Shown in pieces: positions 23,278 through 35,175 of a stretch of 64,000 bases of DNA. The DNA is from Bagarius yarrelli (taxonomy: Eukaryota; Chordata; Actinopteri; Siluriformes; Sisoridae). The notes beneath the pieces are model-generated. The model made no database searches, had not been told where the DNA came from, and worked only from the letters and a program-made list of their open reading frames with translations. The DNA lies in assembly GCA_005784505.1 (NCBI GenBank), contig VCAZ01000046.1, forward strand, positions 190,001 to 254,000, read 5' to 3'. Made by a program: the position numbers and the translations under genes. The number at the start of each line of letters is the position of its first letter. Within the stretch, counting starts at the first letter, position 1.

Positions 23278-23778
23278 AAAAAAATGTAAACTAAAGCTAA
23301 TAAATATCTATAAAAACATACAGTATATAGTCTCGTCTAGTCGTGTGTGTGTATTCTATCAGCTTCAGCTTGCCAAAGGTGCACAAATGCTTGTCCTTAT
23401 TTTGATTCACCACTTAGCCACATGATCATATACAGAAGTGCTAGCTGTTTAAAACAGGCTGATTAAGCAGATTATGCAAATAAGGATCCGTGTGGCGGAT
23501 TTAGGACAGCAACATCAGGAAGTCGCTTGGATGGAATAGCAAACACTGAGTGTTAAAGCAGATCACAGAGCACCGAAATCCCTTCTTCTGCTTTATTAGT
23601 CCCACAGCAGCACGGCATCATGGTGTTCTTAAGAAGAGAATGGAACACTACTACTAAATTGAGCACTGAACGCCTCACAGGTCTTCTGTGTTTCCACACA
23701 GACACACACACACACACACACTGCTACTAGGTTAATGCATCAGAGATATGATGTGTACAAAACAGAGTATTTTTTTTA

Positions 23779-24266
23779 CAGAGAGAGAGAGAGAGAAAGA
23801 GGAAGGAAGGAAGCAAGAAATGAAGAAAACAAGGAAGAAGGAAAGAAAGGAAGGAAGGTAAGAAGGAAGGAAGGAATGAACAAAGAAATAATAGAAGAAA
23901 GAAAGGAAGGAAGGAAGGAAGAAAGCAAGAGAAGAAGAAAGGAAAGAAGGAAGAAGGGAAGAAAGGAATGGAGGTCGGAAAAAAAATAAAGGAATGAAAA
24001 GTCATATTAACAGAAAATGTTACATAATTATTATCTTACAAGTTATAGCAACGTTTTACAAGGAAAGAGAAAGACAGAAAGGTAGGATGAAAGGAAGGAA
24101 GGAATTAAGGAAAAAAGGAAGGAATAAGTAAAGGAAAGAAGGAAGTAGAGAAGGAAGGAAAAAAGAAGGGAAGTAGAGAGGTAAGAAAGGAAGGAAGGAA
24201 GCAAGGAAGAAAATAAGGTCGGAGGGAAGGAAGAAAGGGAGTTTGGAAAGAAAGAAGAAAGGAAAC
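23779..24266. repeat. (GGAA)n polypurine satellite-like tract in two blocks
   Basis: Blocks at 23779-23998 and 24061-24266 consist of GGAA/AGAAGG units on the plus strand, split by a 60-bp unique spacer. The Phe/Pro/Ser-rich and Lys/Glu-rich open frames are repeat translation. GGAA arrays are ETS-type binding motifs by sequence, without evidence of use here. Confidence 0.95.
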
Positions 24267-24747
24267 AAACACTCAAACAATTAATTACACTTTAATTTCG
24301 GCCAATTTTGGCCACTTTAATTTTGTGTTTGTGTGTGTGTGTGGGGGGGGGGTTCTAAGAAAGAGAAAGTGAAATTTTGCCAAGAGAGAAGAAGGGAAAG
24401 ATTAACTAGTGTTCTTTTGGCCATTTTACCATTTTAGCAGTGTGGCCACTTTAATTTATTTCTGTTCCATGTTTCAGGGGTCAGACTCACTTTAGTCATC
24501 AGTATGGGTTGTGTCCTTGTTTGGAACAATCATCATAGAGGCCTGAGCTTCTTTAGTGTGTTAGCCTCAGCATTGAGGCTGTACAATGTATGGGCGAATG
24601 TACAAGGCTACGCTATACTGGCCTACACTCTGGAGGAACGTATAGAAAGCTGCATTGTGCATTAATTTTTGATCAGTAACAGCGAGTTTCTGTTCAGTAT
24701 CAGATCGTCTATCTGACAGATAATCAGAACTGCCGACAGAAGATCAT

Positions 24748-24812
24748 GTCACTGCTGGGCCCCTGGGCAATCTGTGAGTCGCTCTGGAAAATGCCAGAAA
24801 TGTAAATGTATG
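24748..24812 (+). mobile_element. tRNA-derived SINE, tail fragment
   Basis: Contains TCACTGCTGGGCCCCTGGGC directly joined to GTCGCTCTGGAAAATGCCAG and AAATGTAAATG, which are the centre and tail of the forward SINE with the middle deleted. Confidence 0.65.
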
Positions 24813-25494
24813 TATATGTGTCAGTGCCTAGGTGTCTACATTAGTCCTCATTCTCCGGGTCAAAGTAACACAGACACACAAACACACAGACCATTTAAAA
24901 ATCCAATCCAATCTTGCACTTCTGTAAACTGTACATAATAAACAGGATTAAAAATTGAGAAGCCATTTTAAAGACGCTTGTTTATCCTGAGTTATTTTCT
25001 TTGTAGCATTATATTAGATGGTTTTTAGATTCTGTGATCATTTCTATTATTGTATTTATTATAAAATGACATTTTACGCAGGGATTTATATGGGGGTTAC
25101 TTTACCTAATCTAAGCCTAATAATAAATTTAAAAGTTTGTTATTTTACAAAACACAGTATAATTGTTGATATAGAAATATACTGTAAAAGGATGAAAAGT
25201 GCTGTAATGTTAATTAATGATGCTTTGCTGTGATATAATGCAGAATTACAGTTAGTGTTCAACCTTTACTTGAGTATTTTACTATAATCCCCCACAGTGC
25301 TTTATTTTTATAGCTAAAATATCATGCAATGTCATGTCTTATTCCTTACATTGATGTAGGCGCATGCAGGGGTGCTGATCTCAAATCTTTTAATATAGAC
25401 ATGGAACTTGGAATTGAACTTGGAATTTGGATTTACTGTAAAAACCTAGTGCTATTGGTATTTTATTTCTGTAGCCTAATGAAAAATCGCCCTG
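24813..25494. other. intronic sequence, nothing recognised
   Basis: AT-rich unique sequence. Open frames at 25018-25233 and 25329-25613 show no family features, and the second runs into a TA repeat. Confidence 0.4.
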
Positions 25495-25556
25495 TAGGGA
25501 TGTATTTTTCAGGACCAATACCGATTATTATATATCAAGATAACCGATATTTTAAA

Positions 25557-25601
<45 letters not shown>

Positions 25602-25824
25602 AGAGCTATGTAAATACTTACTTTAAATGTTTTTAAACTCAATTCTAAGAACTGTTAATAATAATAACATTAAACAAATATAAATAATAATGACTCAAAT
25701 AACACAATTTAAAGTGAAATTATTTTATCTGTGAATCTGTTTTAAAAGTGACCGATACCAATAATCGTACAAAACCTAAGATCGGTGCTGATCATCAGCC
25801 AGGCCAGAAATCGGTCAACCCCTA
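25495..25824. mobile_element. hAT-like MITE of a third family with an internal (TA)n
   Basis: It begins TAGGGATG, carries ACCAATACCGATTATTATAT, and ends with the partly inverse ACCGATACCAATAATCG ... ATCGGTCAACCCCTA. The CGATA-rich interior and TAGGG/CCCTA ends fit fish hAT MITEs. A (TA)n run of 18 units lies at 25560-25596. Flanks show no duplication. Confidence 0.6.
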
Positions 25825-26696
25825 GTTATTTGTGTGATTTTTAAAACTGACTTTAACATTTGTTGTCTATTTCTGCAGTAGATCTGCTTTAACTAGATTA
25901 GTTTTAAACACAAATGCAAGAATAGCATAAGAGCATAATCATAAAGGTGTCACAGCCCAAGCTGTTGTTACTGGCCAATACAATCCCATAATGTTGTGTT
26001 TTATAGATCATTTACGAATTATGTGGAACAGCATGAGAGACAAAGATCAGTAACATAAGTTTAATGGTGCCTCCAGAGTCTCTAAGCAATTAAACCTGCT
26101 GGCACTATGCCTAACCACACACACACACACACACCTGCTTAAATGCAATGAAAGGAGGCCGGTCTTTCAACAAATCCTGTGTCAATGTGTGGCTGTTTGC
26201 CTGCTCCTGTGTCTCCATACAGCGTTGCATGCCCTGCAGACGTCTATGTCAAGAGATCGTTTAAAAGTAAATGTTTACCAGTATCTATCCAGTGATCTTG
26301 TGGTTTAGCACACGGTTAAAAACATTGTCTCACTGTCTCTATTGTCTGTCTCTCTGAGCAACAACACACACATGGTTAGAAGTGAGCGAGTGAGTGACAG
26401 CATTGTAGTTAGAAGCACAGCTGGCGCGCTTGTTATTCACTGCTTTTCTGTTAGACACACACTCTACCCGATGCACCTGCGAGAAGTGGACCGTTTATAA
26501 AGCCACTTCCTTATATGATGAGTCGTCTCTTCTTTGGCCTTAAGGGATAGTAAAGTGTACACGATACGCATACTTTAACATTCTGGCAGAAATATTAGAA
26601 CATCCAGAAATGTTTCGTGTACTTGAATTGGCATACTAAGGATACTCACCTCGCATACTTAGTTTTACCTACTAGATAGTATAGAAGTATGTAATG
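25825..26696. other. intronic sequence with a possible MITE fragment
   Basis: Mostly unique. At about 26560-26690 the repeated GCATACT motifs (ACGCATACTTTAAC, GGCATACTAAGG, CGCATACTTAG) resemble a known style of fish MITE end, but no paired terminus is clear. Confidence 0.35.
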
Positions 26697-26780
26697 TCTT
26701 CATGGCGCTTAGTGGCTTGGTGCACAGGGGCATTGTCATGCTGAAACACTGTTTGAGTCTCTTTGAATGCGATCTTATTT

Positions 26781-27645
26781 AGGCCATATTTACACTGCAC
26801 TGTCTTGATTTCCAATTCTGATTTTGTGATTAAATTACATTTTTTTTGATGACCCACTTATATATCCTTTCAAAACTGATCCGTATCCGATAACTGAAAT
26901 TATACTTTACACAGAAAAATAGTCCAAGGTAGACATGGTGACCAGAAAAGAAAGTAAAAAATGGCGTGATAATCAATAAACAAAGGTGAAATGACGCTTG
27001 TCATGTTCGGAGGCGGAGTAGGGATGGACGACGAGGAGATAAGATGTAAACAAATGACAAACTAAGGGAACAGATGAAAGGGAACTAGCATACAAGCAAG
27101 AGCATTAACCATTAACGATAAGCATTATCGATTAGCATTACAAACTGTGGAAGACAAAGCGTTTAGCCTTGGAATGCAAAAAGTGCGCAGGAAACGACAT
27201 CAGTGATACCAAACGAGAAATATGACATTAACACAAGACAAGGACTGACAGAAACACAGGGGTATATATACATACAGATTGGTGGGGGGAAACAAGAGAC
27301 ACCTGGACACAATGGGGACACAATTAACCAAGATTGGGAAGGACAAACAGACTACACATGGTATCATAAACAAACAGTTTCAGGGTGCCCTCTGGTGGTC
27401 CGGTTGGAAATCCTTCCCTGATTACTGTTACAATTATTAAGTTATTTTCAGTAACATTTTGCTTAAAGTGAGAAAAAAAACAATGTCCTCCTAAAAACGA
27501 GAAAAGTTCTTGTTGCAGCCTGGCCAAATGCATCATGGATCACTATATATAGGTCGCTGTTGGTGTCCACCTGAATTGACGTCATGTGCCACCATCGCAA
27601 TACACATATGGTTGACTTGATTTCATGCAGTGTAAATGCGGCCAT
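26781..27645. mobile_element. MITE with 18-bp inverted repeats inside the Tc1 relic
   Basis: The left end GGCCATATTTACACTGCA is mirrored at the right by TGCAGTGTAAATGCGGCC (one mismatch). Length is about 865 bp, partly because of the further insert at about 26935-27425. No matching target-site duplication was found. Confidence 0.65.
26935..27425 (-). mobile_element. LTR-like interspersed repeat, uncertain
   Basis: The reverse strand carries TTGGTTAATTGTGTCCCCAT and CCAGGTGTCT, resembling the plus-strand block at about 46440-46520 (TCATTGGTTAGT ... CACAGGTGTCTTGTG). The plus-strand segment also has the TGCCCTCTGGTGGTC box common at ends of fish repeats. I infer a shared element class in opposite orientation; no terminal repeats were established. 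Confidence 0.35.
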
Positions 27646-27725
27646 AGAGACGTTCAAGACAAGTGTGTGCCAAACATTCAGGAAAAGCCACACGTATGGG
27701 AGTGCTAATTGTCCATATAGTGTTG

Positions 27726-28092
27726 TATAGAGATCTAAATTTAGATTTTAAATAATCTCCCTGGTGGGGTTCGGGGTGGATCTAAAACCTCATGAACAAA
27801 TGCCCTTTCATTTTTATTATACGTTGGCTTTGAATCAACAGCATGTCTGATCTTAAGCCAGTAGAAGGACATGTCAAATTTTTTGTCAGAAATAATTACA
27901 CATATGCTGAGATGTGTAAAAGGAAATTGCTTAAAGAATGTTTTTTTGTTTTTTTAACATGCTAGACCTGTGTTGCACATCACGATCTTTAAATAATACT
28001 GTGCATTTCCCGTCCAACTGGCTTCACCTTTTTTTTTAATTCAGTTCCTCGCTTGTCTGTTTGCAGCATCATTGATATTATCTGTCTGATTT

Positions 28093-28125
<33 letters not shown>

Positions 28126-28640
28126 CCTCATTTCATCCCTTTTTTGTCTCCTCTCTTTATTTATTTGAATGCTTCTTTTCCACTCAAGTAATCATAGAGG
28201 GATGAGTAAGTGTCTGACACAGTCACTGTAGCAACGGTGGTTGAGGTGGGGGTTATAGGGATGAGTGCTTTTCTGTGTGTGAATAAGTAAAAAAAAGTGA
28301 AAAGAATGGAAAGTACCAAAGGCTGGCTGACTACCCACTGCGAAGATGAGTGGGGAAGGGGTTGGGATGGGGGTGGGGGTATACACACGTACACACATGA
28401 ACAAACAAGACTTGCCAATGCACTTGGACACTAACTATGTCTTCTGATATATGAAGAAACTTCATGATTAAATGATGTCAGGGAGCTGGTTCTGCTCTTT
28501 ATAAGCACTTCAATTATTAGCTACGTTTGTGGAATCTTTTTTTAATTTATTTGTTATAAAGGGTTGGGCAAAATTTTAACAATATCGTTTAATCTGTTTA
28601 ATTAATTAAAAGATTTTATTTTTATTTTATAATTTTATTT
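27726..28640. other. intronic sequence with a (TC)n run
   Basis: Unique AT-rich sequence. (TC)n at 28095-28123 is one of few pyrimidine tracts on the plus strand. No exon seen. Confidence 0.4.
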
Positions 28641-28726
28641 TTAGACTGCTTCCTTTGTGCAAGTTGACATGTTCAGAGTTGTTTTGATGGATCTAGAAAA
28701 AGGAATTGGTTTTGCGTTAGTGTCAT

Positions 28727-28729
28727 CTG

Positions 28730-28764
<35 letters not shown>
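28727..28764. repeat. (TG)n microsatellite
   Basis: About 18 TG units with one CG interruption. Confidence 0.95.
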
Positions 28765-28767
<3 letters not shown>

Positions 28768-29036
28768 AATGGCAGCAGCTCTGCAAGCACAGATGGTGAT
28801 GTGTGGCAGTCGCGTTGTTTATTAATAATGCTGATGAGCTTGGACTGACAGTGTGTATCGACCCAACTACACACCATACACACGCACGCACGCACATATG
28901 CACATCAGCACACACACACAGGCACATATGCATATCAGCACACACAAAACAGTGACATATATAGACTCTAGGAAGTTCAGTATACTGTATGTCTCTCTTG
29001 TGTGTCTCTGTCCCTCAAATTAATGACTTTACGCAG

Positions 29037-29112
29037 GAGGACCTGCTGGGACTGCTACACTCACTACTCAACACTAATCTGACCTTTGGGTCCAAAGAGT
29101 CAATGGTCAAAG
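29037..29112 (+). other. exon-like segment on the plus strand, unassigned
   Basis: An acceptor-like ACTTTACGCAG precedes 29037 and a strong donor AAAG|GTGAGA follows 29112. The 76-bp segment is open and reads EDLLGLLHSLLNTNL then TFGSKESMVK. The same frame extends left to an ATG at 28989 and right to a TAG, making a 53-codon ORF. I recognise no family; the ND-F-T-QEDLL pattern only vaguely recalls EF-hand-like helices. It lies antisense within the gse1 intron. It could be a real small exon, a relic or chance. Confidence 0.25.
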
Positions 29113-29429
29113 GTGAGAGAGCAGTGTGGGTCGGTGAACACATTAGCAGATAGGTAGTCATACAACAGAAGAGCGGCGTTATCCGTGTCTCTCTCTGACA
29201 CCCCGCTGGTCATAAGAGCGTTGTAAAATACTTATGAGCATGTTAAATAGAAAAATGAACACAGATGAAGGATCATCTGGTTTCCCAATGTGACAATCGC
29301 CTGTTTTAAAGAACACACACTCCAGTAATAAGTAGCAGATCACACTATGTAAGATTCTGTATGTGGCAAAGTTTGAATTTAAAACTTAATACACTTCACT
29401 GGTAGTATTTTACTGAGTCATAGTAAACT

Positions 29430-29790
29430 AAAAGAGAAAAAGACAGAGAAAAAGCCAGAGAGACAAAAAGAGAGAGAAAGAGACAGAAACAGAGACAGAG
29501 AGTAAGAGAGAGACAGAGAGTAGGAGAAAAAGAGAGAGAGTAAGAGAGAGAGAGAGAGAGTAAGAAAAAGGAGCGAAAGAGAGAGAGTGAGAGAAAGAGA
29601 GAAAGAGTAAGAGAAAAAGAGAGCGAGACAAAGACAGAGAGTGACAGTAAGAGAAAGAGAGAGAGAGACAAGGACAGAGAGAAAGAGACAGTAAGAGAAA
29701 GAGAGACAGAGAGTAAGAGGGAGACAGTAAGAGAAAAAGAGAGAGAGTAGGAGAAAAAAGAGAGAAAGAGCAAGGTGAGAGAGAGATTTT
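29430..29790. repeat. long GA-rich polypurine tract
   Basis: About 360 bp of purine on the plus strand with GAGACA, GTAAGAG and GAAAAAG units. Confidence 0.95.
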
Positions 29791-30127
29791 GAAAAAGAAA
29801 GAGCATCAAGATTTACTGTACACCTGGAGCAATGTTAATGGAGTTACAGAAATATAGCCTTGGTGATAACGTATTGTGTATATTGTTCCATGCTCTCTTT
29901 CTCTCTATTCATTATTGATTTTTCAGTCGTCTCACTCCCTCTCTCTTCATCTTTCTTTTTTTCTCAATCCCTCTTACAGCTCCAGCCTTTTCTCCGCCCT
30001 ACCTTAACCTCGAAATCACCAGAGCGCTCTGCGAATTACCTTCTCCCTCTTCTATCTGCCATTGACCTCCATACACACGTACACACTCACACTCAGACAC
30101 ACACACACACACACTGATTAAGTTATG
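29791..30127. other. intronic sequence, pyrimidine-rich
   Basis: Plus-strand pyrimidine-rich sequence near 29890-29990, then a (CA)n run at about 30093-30115. No gene recognised. Confidence 0.4.
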
Positions 30128-30174
30128 CCATCATAACAGACAGATAGTAGAGAGGAGCATTTAGTCCAAACATG
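30128..30174 (-). other. possible decayed alternative gse1 start exon
   Basis: On the minus strand an ATG at 30174-30172 opens MFGLNAPLYYLS, followed by VMMA and a stop. This resembles an alternative GSE1 N terminus that I only recall as MFGL..PLYYLPG preceding MSHEPK; the memory is uncertain. In the expected phase (one base after TCT) the donor dinucleotide is TT, not GT, so the splice to exon 2 is not available as written. The surrounding 30120-30480 is unique and not repeat-like. Confidence 0.25.
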
Positions 30175-30725
30175 CTGTACCGAAGGTCCGAAGTCACACA
30201 GAGACAGAGAGACTTGATCAGCAGGAGGCCCCTGCTGCTCTGTGAATGAGCTTCACCCGTCAGTCGAGCTCCTGCCATGCTGGGACAGGTGAAAGTCAGA
30301 GAATCCATTTTATTTCTGGAGATACGAGTCTGGAGTGAGACAAGGAAGGAAGACAGAGCCAGCCAAGTTAAGCTCCAAATGACTAGTCGCATTAACAAGC
30401 GGCAGCAATGTGTCATCCAGTCCTCCCGAACCAAGGCGGGTCCTCCCTTGAAGTGAGCATTCTTGCTTATCCCCCTCTTAAGCCTCTCTCTTCTTTTCTC
30501 ATCACAGCTCCGCTGCTGACTGCACGGGGGAGGGCGAGGCGGAGCAAACACACACAACATACACACAAACACAGAGCTTCTCCACCACTGATCTGTAGTG
30601 GTGTGTGTGTGCTGTGGGTAGGGAGAGAGGGAGAGAGTATGTGCGTGACAGCTTTCCAGATAGGGAGGAGAGTGAGGAAAGAGAGTAAGCAGTGCGGAGA
30701 AAGTGAGGAATAGCATTGGTCAGAT

Positions 30726-30787
30726 ACAAAGAGGAGAAAAACAGAAAAAACGAAACTAGGGAGAGAGAGAGAGAGAGAGAGAGAGAT
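30726..30787. repeat. polypurine tract with (GA)n
   Basis: Purine-rich on the plus strand, ending in about 13 GA units. Confidence 0.9.
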
Positions 30788-31384
30788 GAGTAAAAGCGCG
30801 AGCGCTCCAAGAGTCTGGCCCTGCCTCAATGTGCAGGGAAGTATTAGGTTAAATGGACTGCAGCCTGATGACAGCTGATTTGTCAGTCTAATGAAAGCAA
30901 GAATGGGTGGAGGAGTGATATGGCATCTGTTCTCTGCCTCCCCTCCCCAGATTGCACCCAACCTACACAAAAAATACACACAAAATTCACCCAAACACAT
31001 ATACATACAATGGCCACTATAATAGGAAAGCTCTATCCTGGTCTATTCACTGGTTATCCAACCAGCAAAACACACAGTCAAGGGTTTCAGTTCTTGTTTA
31101 TATGAAGCTCCGAGGGAGGCACTGTGATTTCAGTGTCTGTAGCATGTCTGTGGTCCCAGCTAATGCTGTAGGATTTTAGAAACATATCGGATTGTCCCAA
31201 ACAGTCGGACCACACACCACTGAGAAGAGCTGTTCTGCAGGTGGTTATGACTTGTGATGACATGACGTTTCAATGAGGCTATGGAAATCTCAGAACATAT
31301 AACATTTATACTTAGATGGGTTACAGAAGCAGAGAACCTGTAAACACGAACAGGAAACTGAAGAAATATGGGGCTACAGCGGTC
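30788..31384. other. intronic sequence, nothing recognised
   Basis: Unique sequence. No exon-like or repeat boundaries. Confidence 0.4.
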
Positions 31385-31562
31385 AAATTTACGTTTGCAG
31401 CATTCGGCAGACACCCTTATCCAGAGCAACTTACGTTATTCTCTTTATACAATAAGCAATTGGGGTTAAGAGCCTTGTTCAGTGGTAGCTTGGTGGTGCT
31501 GCAAATTAAACCCCAGTCTTTATATTAGTTATCTAACACCTTAACCACTGCACTACCACTTC
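31385..31562 (-). mobile_element. tRNA-derived SINE
   Basis: Reversed copy: tail GGCAGACACCCTTATCCAGA, centre GGGGTTAAGAGCCTTGTTCA, diverged head TGCAAATTAAACCCCAGTC and end CCTTAACCACTGCACTACCA. Confidence 0.85.
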
Positions 31563-32751
31563 CCCCGCTCGCATGTGCACTAAACCGGGAAGTTATGTTT
31601 TGTTAACCCTCTGTAGCCTTGTGTGATTACGACTCACAGATATACAACCAACATGCACTAAGCAATAACTCAAAGACTATAAATCTGTACAACCACACAT
31701 ACACACGATATTACACACTCCCACGATTCAGTAAGTCGACGCAGTGTTAAAATAAAAGAGCAGCTGCCCCTAGTGTGCGGAGATCCAGCTGAGAAGAGTG
31801 GCGAGAGGCCTACAGTGTCTTCTGGGAGAATAAAACTCTTCTTAGATAGTTTCTGACTATTACAGTAAAAAACAGACCTCTTTTTATTTATTTATTCATA
31901 GCAATGCTCATTTCAATAGCAGTCATCTTCCTTAAACAGTAAAAGGATTTTGTTTTCATAAAGGTTTACTAAAAGGCTTAAAAAAAAAATAGGCAAGGGT
32001 CCAAATCTGAAGAAAGCACGACACATACAACTATAAACTAATTCTAGTGATAAGAGCTGTTTAAAATACTGCAACTTTTTCTAGATTGACATGACACTCT
32101 TAAAATGCTTTAACCAAATAAAGAGTGATACATGACATGGGAAACTGCAAGCACAGTTGGGCTGTAAAATAGTCCTATAATTCCTCTTCAACCTCTTATA
32201 TTGTCACTCCATCTCTCTTGTTCTCTCTTTCTCAGTAAATCTATTATGCATTGCGATCCATCATAAATCAGTCACACCGGAGGCGGCTCTCTGATTCGTC
32301 AGGCTTTGGCCAGCTGACAAAGAGCATTAACATTCTTATTCATCACTTTTAGTTACCACCACCTATCACACTGTTCGGTGTGTGTGTGTGTTGGGGGTGT
32401 TGTTTGACAGTCCTACCTGATCCATCATTTATTGTTTAGCCTCCAGCAACAGTACCTCATGTCAGATACTGTCTGTCTGCACTGCATCTTGTCTAAATGC
32501 ACTCACACTGTCTACTACTGTTATTACACCACATTGATTCGAAGAACCCTTAAAAATGAGTAGGTTTAAATAGGCAACAAAAAAAATGTGGACTTTAAAA
32601 TTAAATACTTCTAAAATTGTCCTCAAATGACTTAATTTTTCTTTTAAAACTTGATTTAAACTGTGCCTTTATTCTATTAAGCAGTGATTTAGTACAAGCT
32701 GTGTGGTTTTGCCACAGAGACTCATGGCACTGTGGGCTGGCTAAGTTACAG
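31563..32751. other. intronic sequence, nothing recognised
   Basis: Unique AT-rich sequence with a short GT run near 32379. No gene or element is seen. Confidence 0.4.
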
Positions 32752-32932
32752 TTTACATTTATGGCATTTGGCAGACGCTCTTATAGCGACTTACATTTAT
32801 ACAACTAAGCAATTAAGGGTTAAGGGCCTTGCTCAGGGGCCTAGCGCTGGAACCTTGGTGATGCTGGGAATTGAACCCCGATCATTTAATTGGCACCAAC
32901 AGTGGTCCAACAGTGCTACCATTTTGCTACCA
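32752..32932 (-). mobile_element. tRNA-derived SINE
   Basis: Reversed copy: TGGCATTTGGCAGACGCTCT, GGGTTAAGGGCCTTGCTCAG, inverted B box GGGAATTGAACCCCGATC. The tail has a small internal deletion (TTATAGCGACTTACA). Confidence 0.85.
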
Positions 32933-34671
32933 GTTTTTTTTGCTGATTGATTAAAATGTGTGATGTCATAAACTGTATATAAAGCATATAAAATAGGCCT
33001 AGAACATGCACGGTCTGGATGTGTTGGTTAAGCAAAATTTGTGGGGGTTTTTAGTAGCAAATTTTTTTTAGTGGTGTCATATGTCAGTGATGGGTGTCAG
33101 TGGAGGCATTAATGTTGAAAACCATAGAGTATTATACAATCCATTAACTCTTTTTAAAGTTATTTACAAGTTATAAGTCTTAACGTCTTTTTTGCAGACA
33201 CCCAATATACTAAATTATTAGGTAGACTTTTAGCAGATTTCACAAAGCTATATTATTGAAAGTATGTGTTGGTTTAGTTAACCACGTTTAGTTTAAAACT
33301 GCACATCCCACAAATGCAGACCTAAACAGACACACACACACACATTACTGTTTATTATTTACAGAACATTGAGGGATTTGCACTGTCAGTGTGTTACAAA
33401 AAGGAATGTTCATGTTTTATTCATGCTCTCTATGTTCCTGAGTGTAAAACCTTTGTCAGTTTAGCCTTCGCAGTTTAGCTCTTATTGACTTAAGACTCTT
33501 ATGACTTTCATCCTCCCCATTTCCTCTGTTGTGTGGTTTCTGCGTGATTATCTGCTCAACAAACAAATGCTTCATTTATGCTTATTTCCTCATTATACAT
33601 TATTATTGGTGTTCAACTTTTAGCCCTTTTTTTCTACATTTCAGTTCACATTCATAGCGGAAGTGTGGAGGGGATAAGAAGAAGTGTGTGTATGTGTAAG
33701 TGTGTGTATGTGTATGTGTGCTACATTTAGCTATCTTGAACCTGCCTGTCAGTGAATGTAAAGCCTGCTTTGACCACATCAGGCTGAGGTGGTTGTGTGC
33801 TGATATACAGGGTAACTGCCAGCCGAGAGCAAAGGATGTGCCAAACCACAGGAAAGAGAGGTGGAAGCAGATAAATGGCCTGAAGAAATATTTTAAAGAG
33901 ATCATTTTATACCCTGTTTATTTTGTTAAGTTAATACTATATGCTGCTTTTTATTTTCTAAATAAAATCTACCCGAACAATTATGTAGTATTTGTGCTTC
34001 TCTAAATTGATGTCTTTTTTTTTTTTACCATAATAACTGCGTGATCAGGAATTCATGTGACATTTAAGCCCAGCTGCTCTCTAAGAAAAAGTCATAAAAA
34101 AAGGTTTAAAATGATCTGAAAATAGAACGCTAAAGAGCAATGTGAAACACCCCCACCTGTAAGTCTTCTGGTAAATGATTCTCTTCACATTAGAGAAGAA
34201 CAAGATAAATGAGTAACACAAACAGAACAGCTGCTGTGATAAAGTTGCCACTGTTTACTGACACAAATGTCACCTCAAAGTGCAATTCACTCAAAATTAC
34301 CCACAGCAGCTTTTTTAACGAGGGAGATTCACACAGATTCATCTTTTGCCAAATTGTTTTCAACAATAGAATGAAGGGAGAGTTCTTGTTCGACTCTACC
34401 ACACACATACACAAGCACACATCATGTTAAACTCCCTCCCACGTAGTTCCACATGCAAACAACCACACTGAAGATTGCTGCATTCCGAAAAATGAAGAAA
34501 GGCCAAATGCGTCCATATGTCACCTGATGTTGCAAATGTTTGCTTAATTGAATCAATCCATCTCGAAAATGGCTGTTGTCATCCCTCTTAATTTCTTCTG
34601 TGCTTAATTCCTCCATACTTTACTAACAGTCCAGATATCCACATCATGATGGAAGAAGGAGGAAGGATGGG
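32933..34671. other. intronic sequence, nothing recognised
   Basis: Unique sequence with short TG runs near 33690-33720. The open frame at 33700-34005 starts in the TG repeat. Its middle (CKACFDHIRLRWLC) is of normal composition but has no recognised domain and no splice pair. Confidence 0.35.
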
Positions 34672-34906
34672 TAATGAGAGAAGAGAGAGAGAGAGAGAGG
34701 AAGAGGATATAGAGACGAAGATAGAGAGAAAGAGCACATAAAGAGAGAGAGAAAGAGCGAGAGGAAGAGAGAAAAAGAAAAAGAGAGAGTGCACGTACAG
34801 AGAGAGGGAGAAAGGGAGAGAAAGAGCACATAAGGAGAGAGAGAGAGACAGAGAGAGCACGTACAGAGAGGGACAGAAAGAGAGAAAGAGCACATAAAGA
34901 GAGACT
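34672..34906. repeat. GA-rich polypurine tract with a longer unit
   Basis: Purine tract on the plus strand in which AGAAAGAGCACATAA and GAGAGTGCACGTACAGAGAG-like segments recur about every 60-70 bp, so it is partly a higher-order tandem repeat. Confidence 0.9.
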
Positions 34907-35022
34907 TTTTGACTTTTTACATTCCTTTATTTAATTAAATTACCAAAGCACCGTGACTCAAAAAATAAAGAAATAATAATAATAAAACATAATTTCATTT
35001 CACTAAAGGAGGTTAAAACAGT

Positions 35023-35067
<45 letters not shown>

Positions 35068-35175
35068 GAACATGTAAAAAGGAGGAGGGAGATAGGAAGA
35101 AAGAACACGTACAGAGAGAGGAAGAGAAATTACACGTAGATAAAGAGGGAGAGAGAGTGAGAAAGAAATATAAAA
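35023..35175. repeat. GA-rich polypurine tract
   Basis: Starts with about 20 GA units and continues with AGAACACGTACAGAGAG, echoing the units of the 34672 tract. Confidence 0.9.

Larger units (their letters stand above)
26697..27725 (-). pseudogene. Tc1-like transposon relic, split by an insertion
   Basis: On the minus strand, 26753-26697 encodes a segment with FQHDNAPVHQA, which matches the conserved Tc1-family catalytic-domain motif. At the far right, the minus strand starts near 27725 with ACTATATGGACAATTAGCAC and GTGGCTTTTCCTGAATGTTT, resembling the 5' end of the same class. Between them lies an inserted MITE (26781-27645). Only fragments remain and no transposase could be made. Confidence 0.6.

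Noticed and set aside
26672..26857. Transposase gene suggested by FQHDNAPVHQA
   Set aside because: Only a short stretch matches; the rest of the frame comes from a different inserted element.
30123..30716. 197-codon minus-strand open frame
   Set aside because: Its first half is translation of GA and CA repeats. Only the final MFGL segment drew attention and is listed separately.
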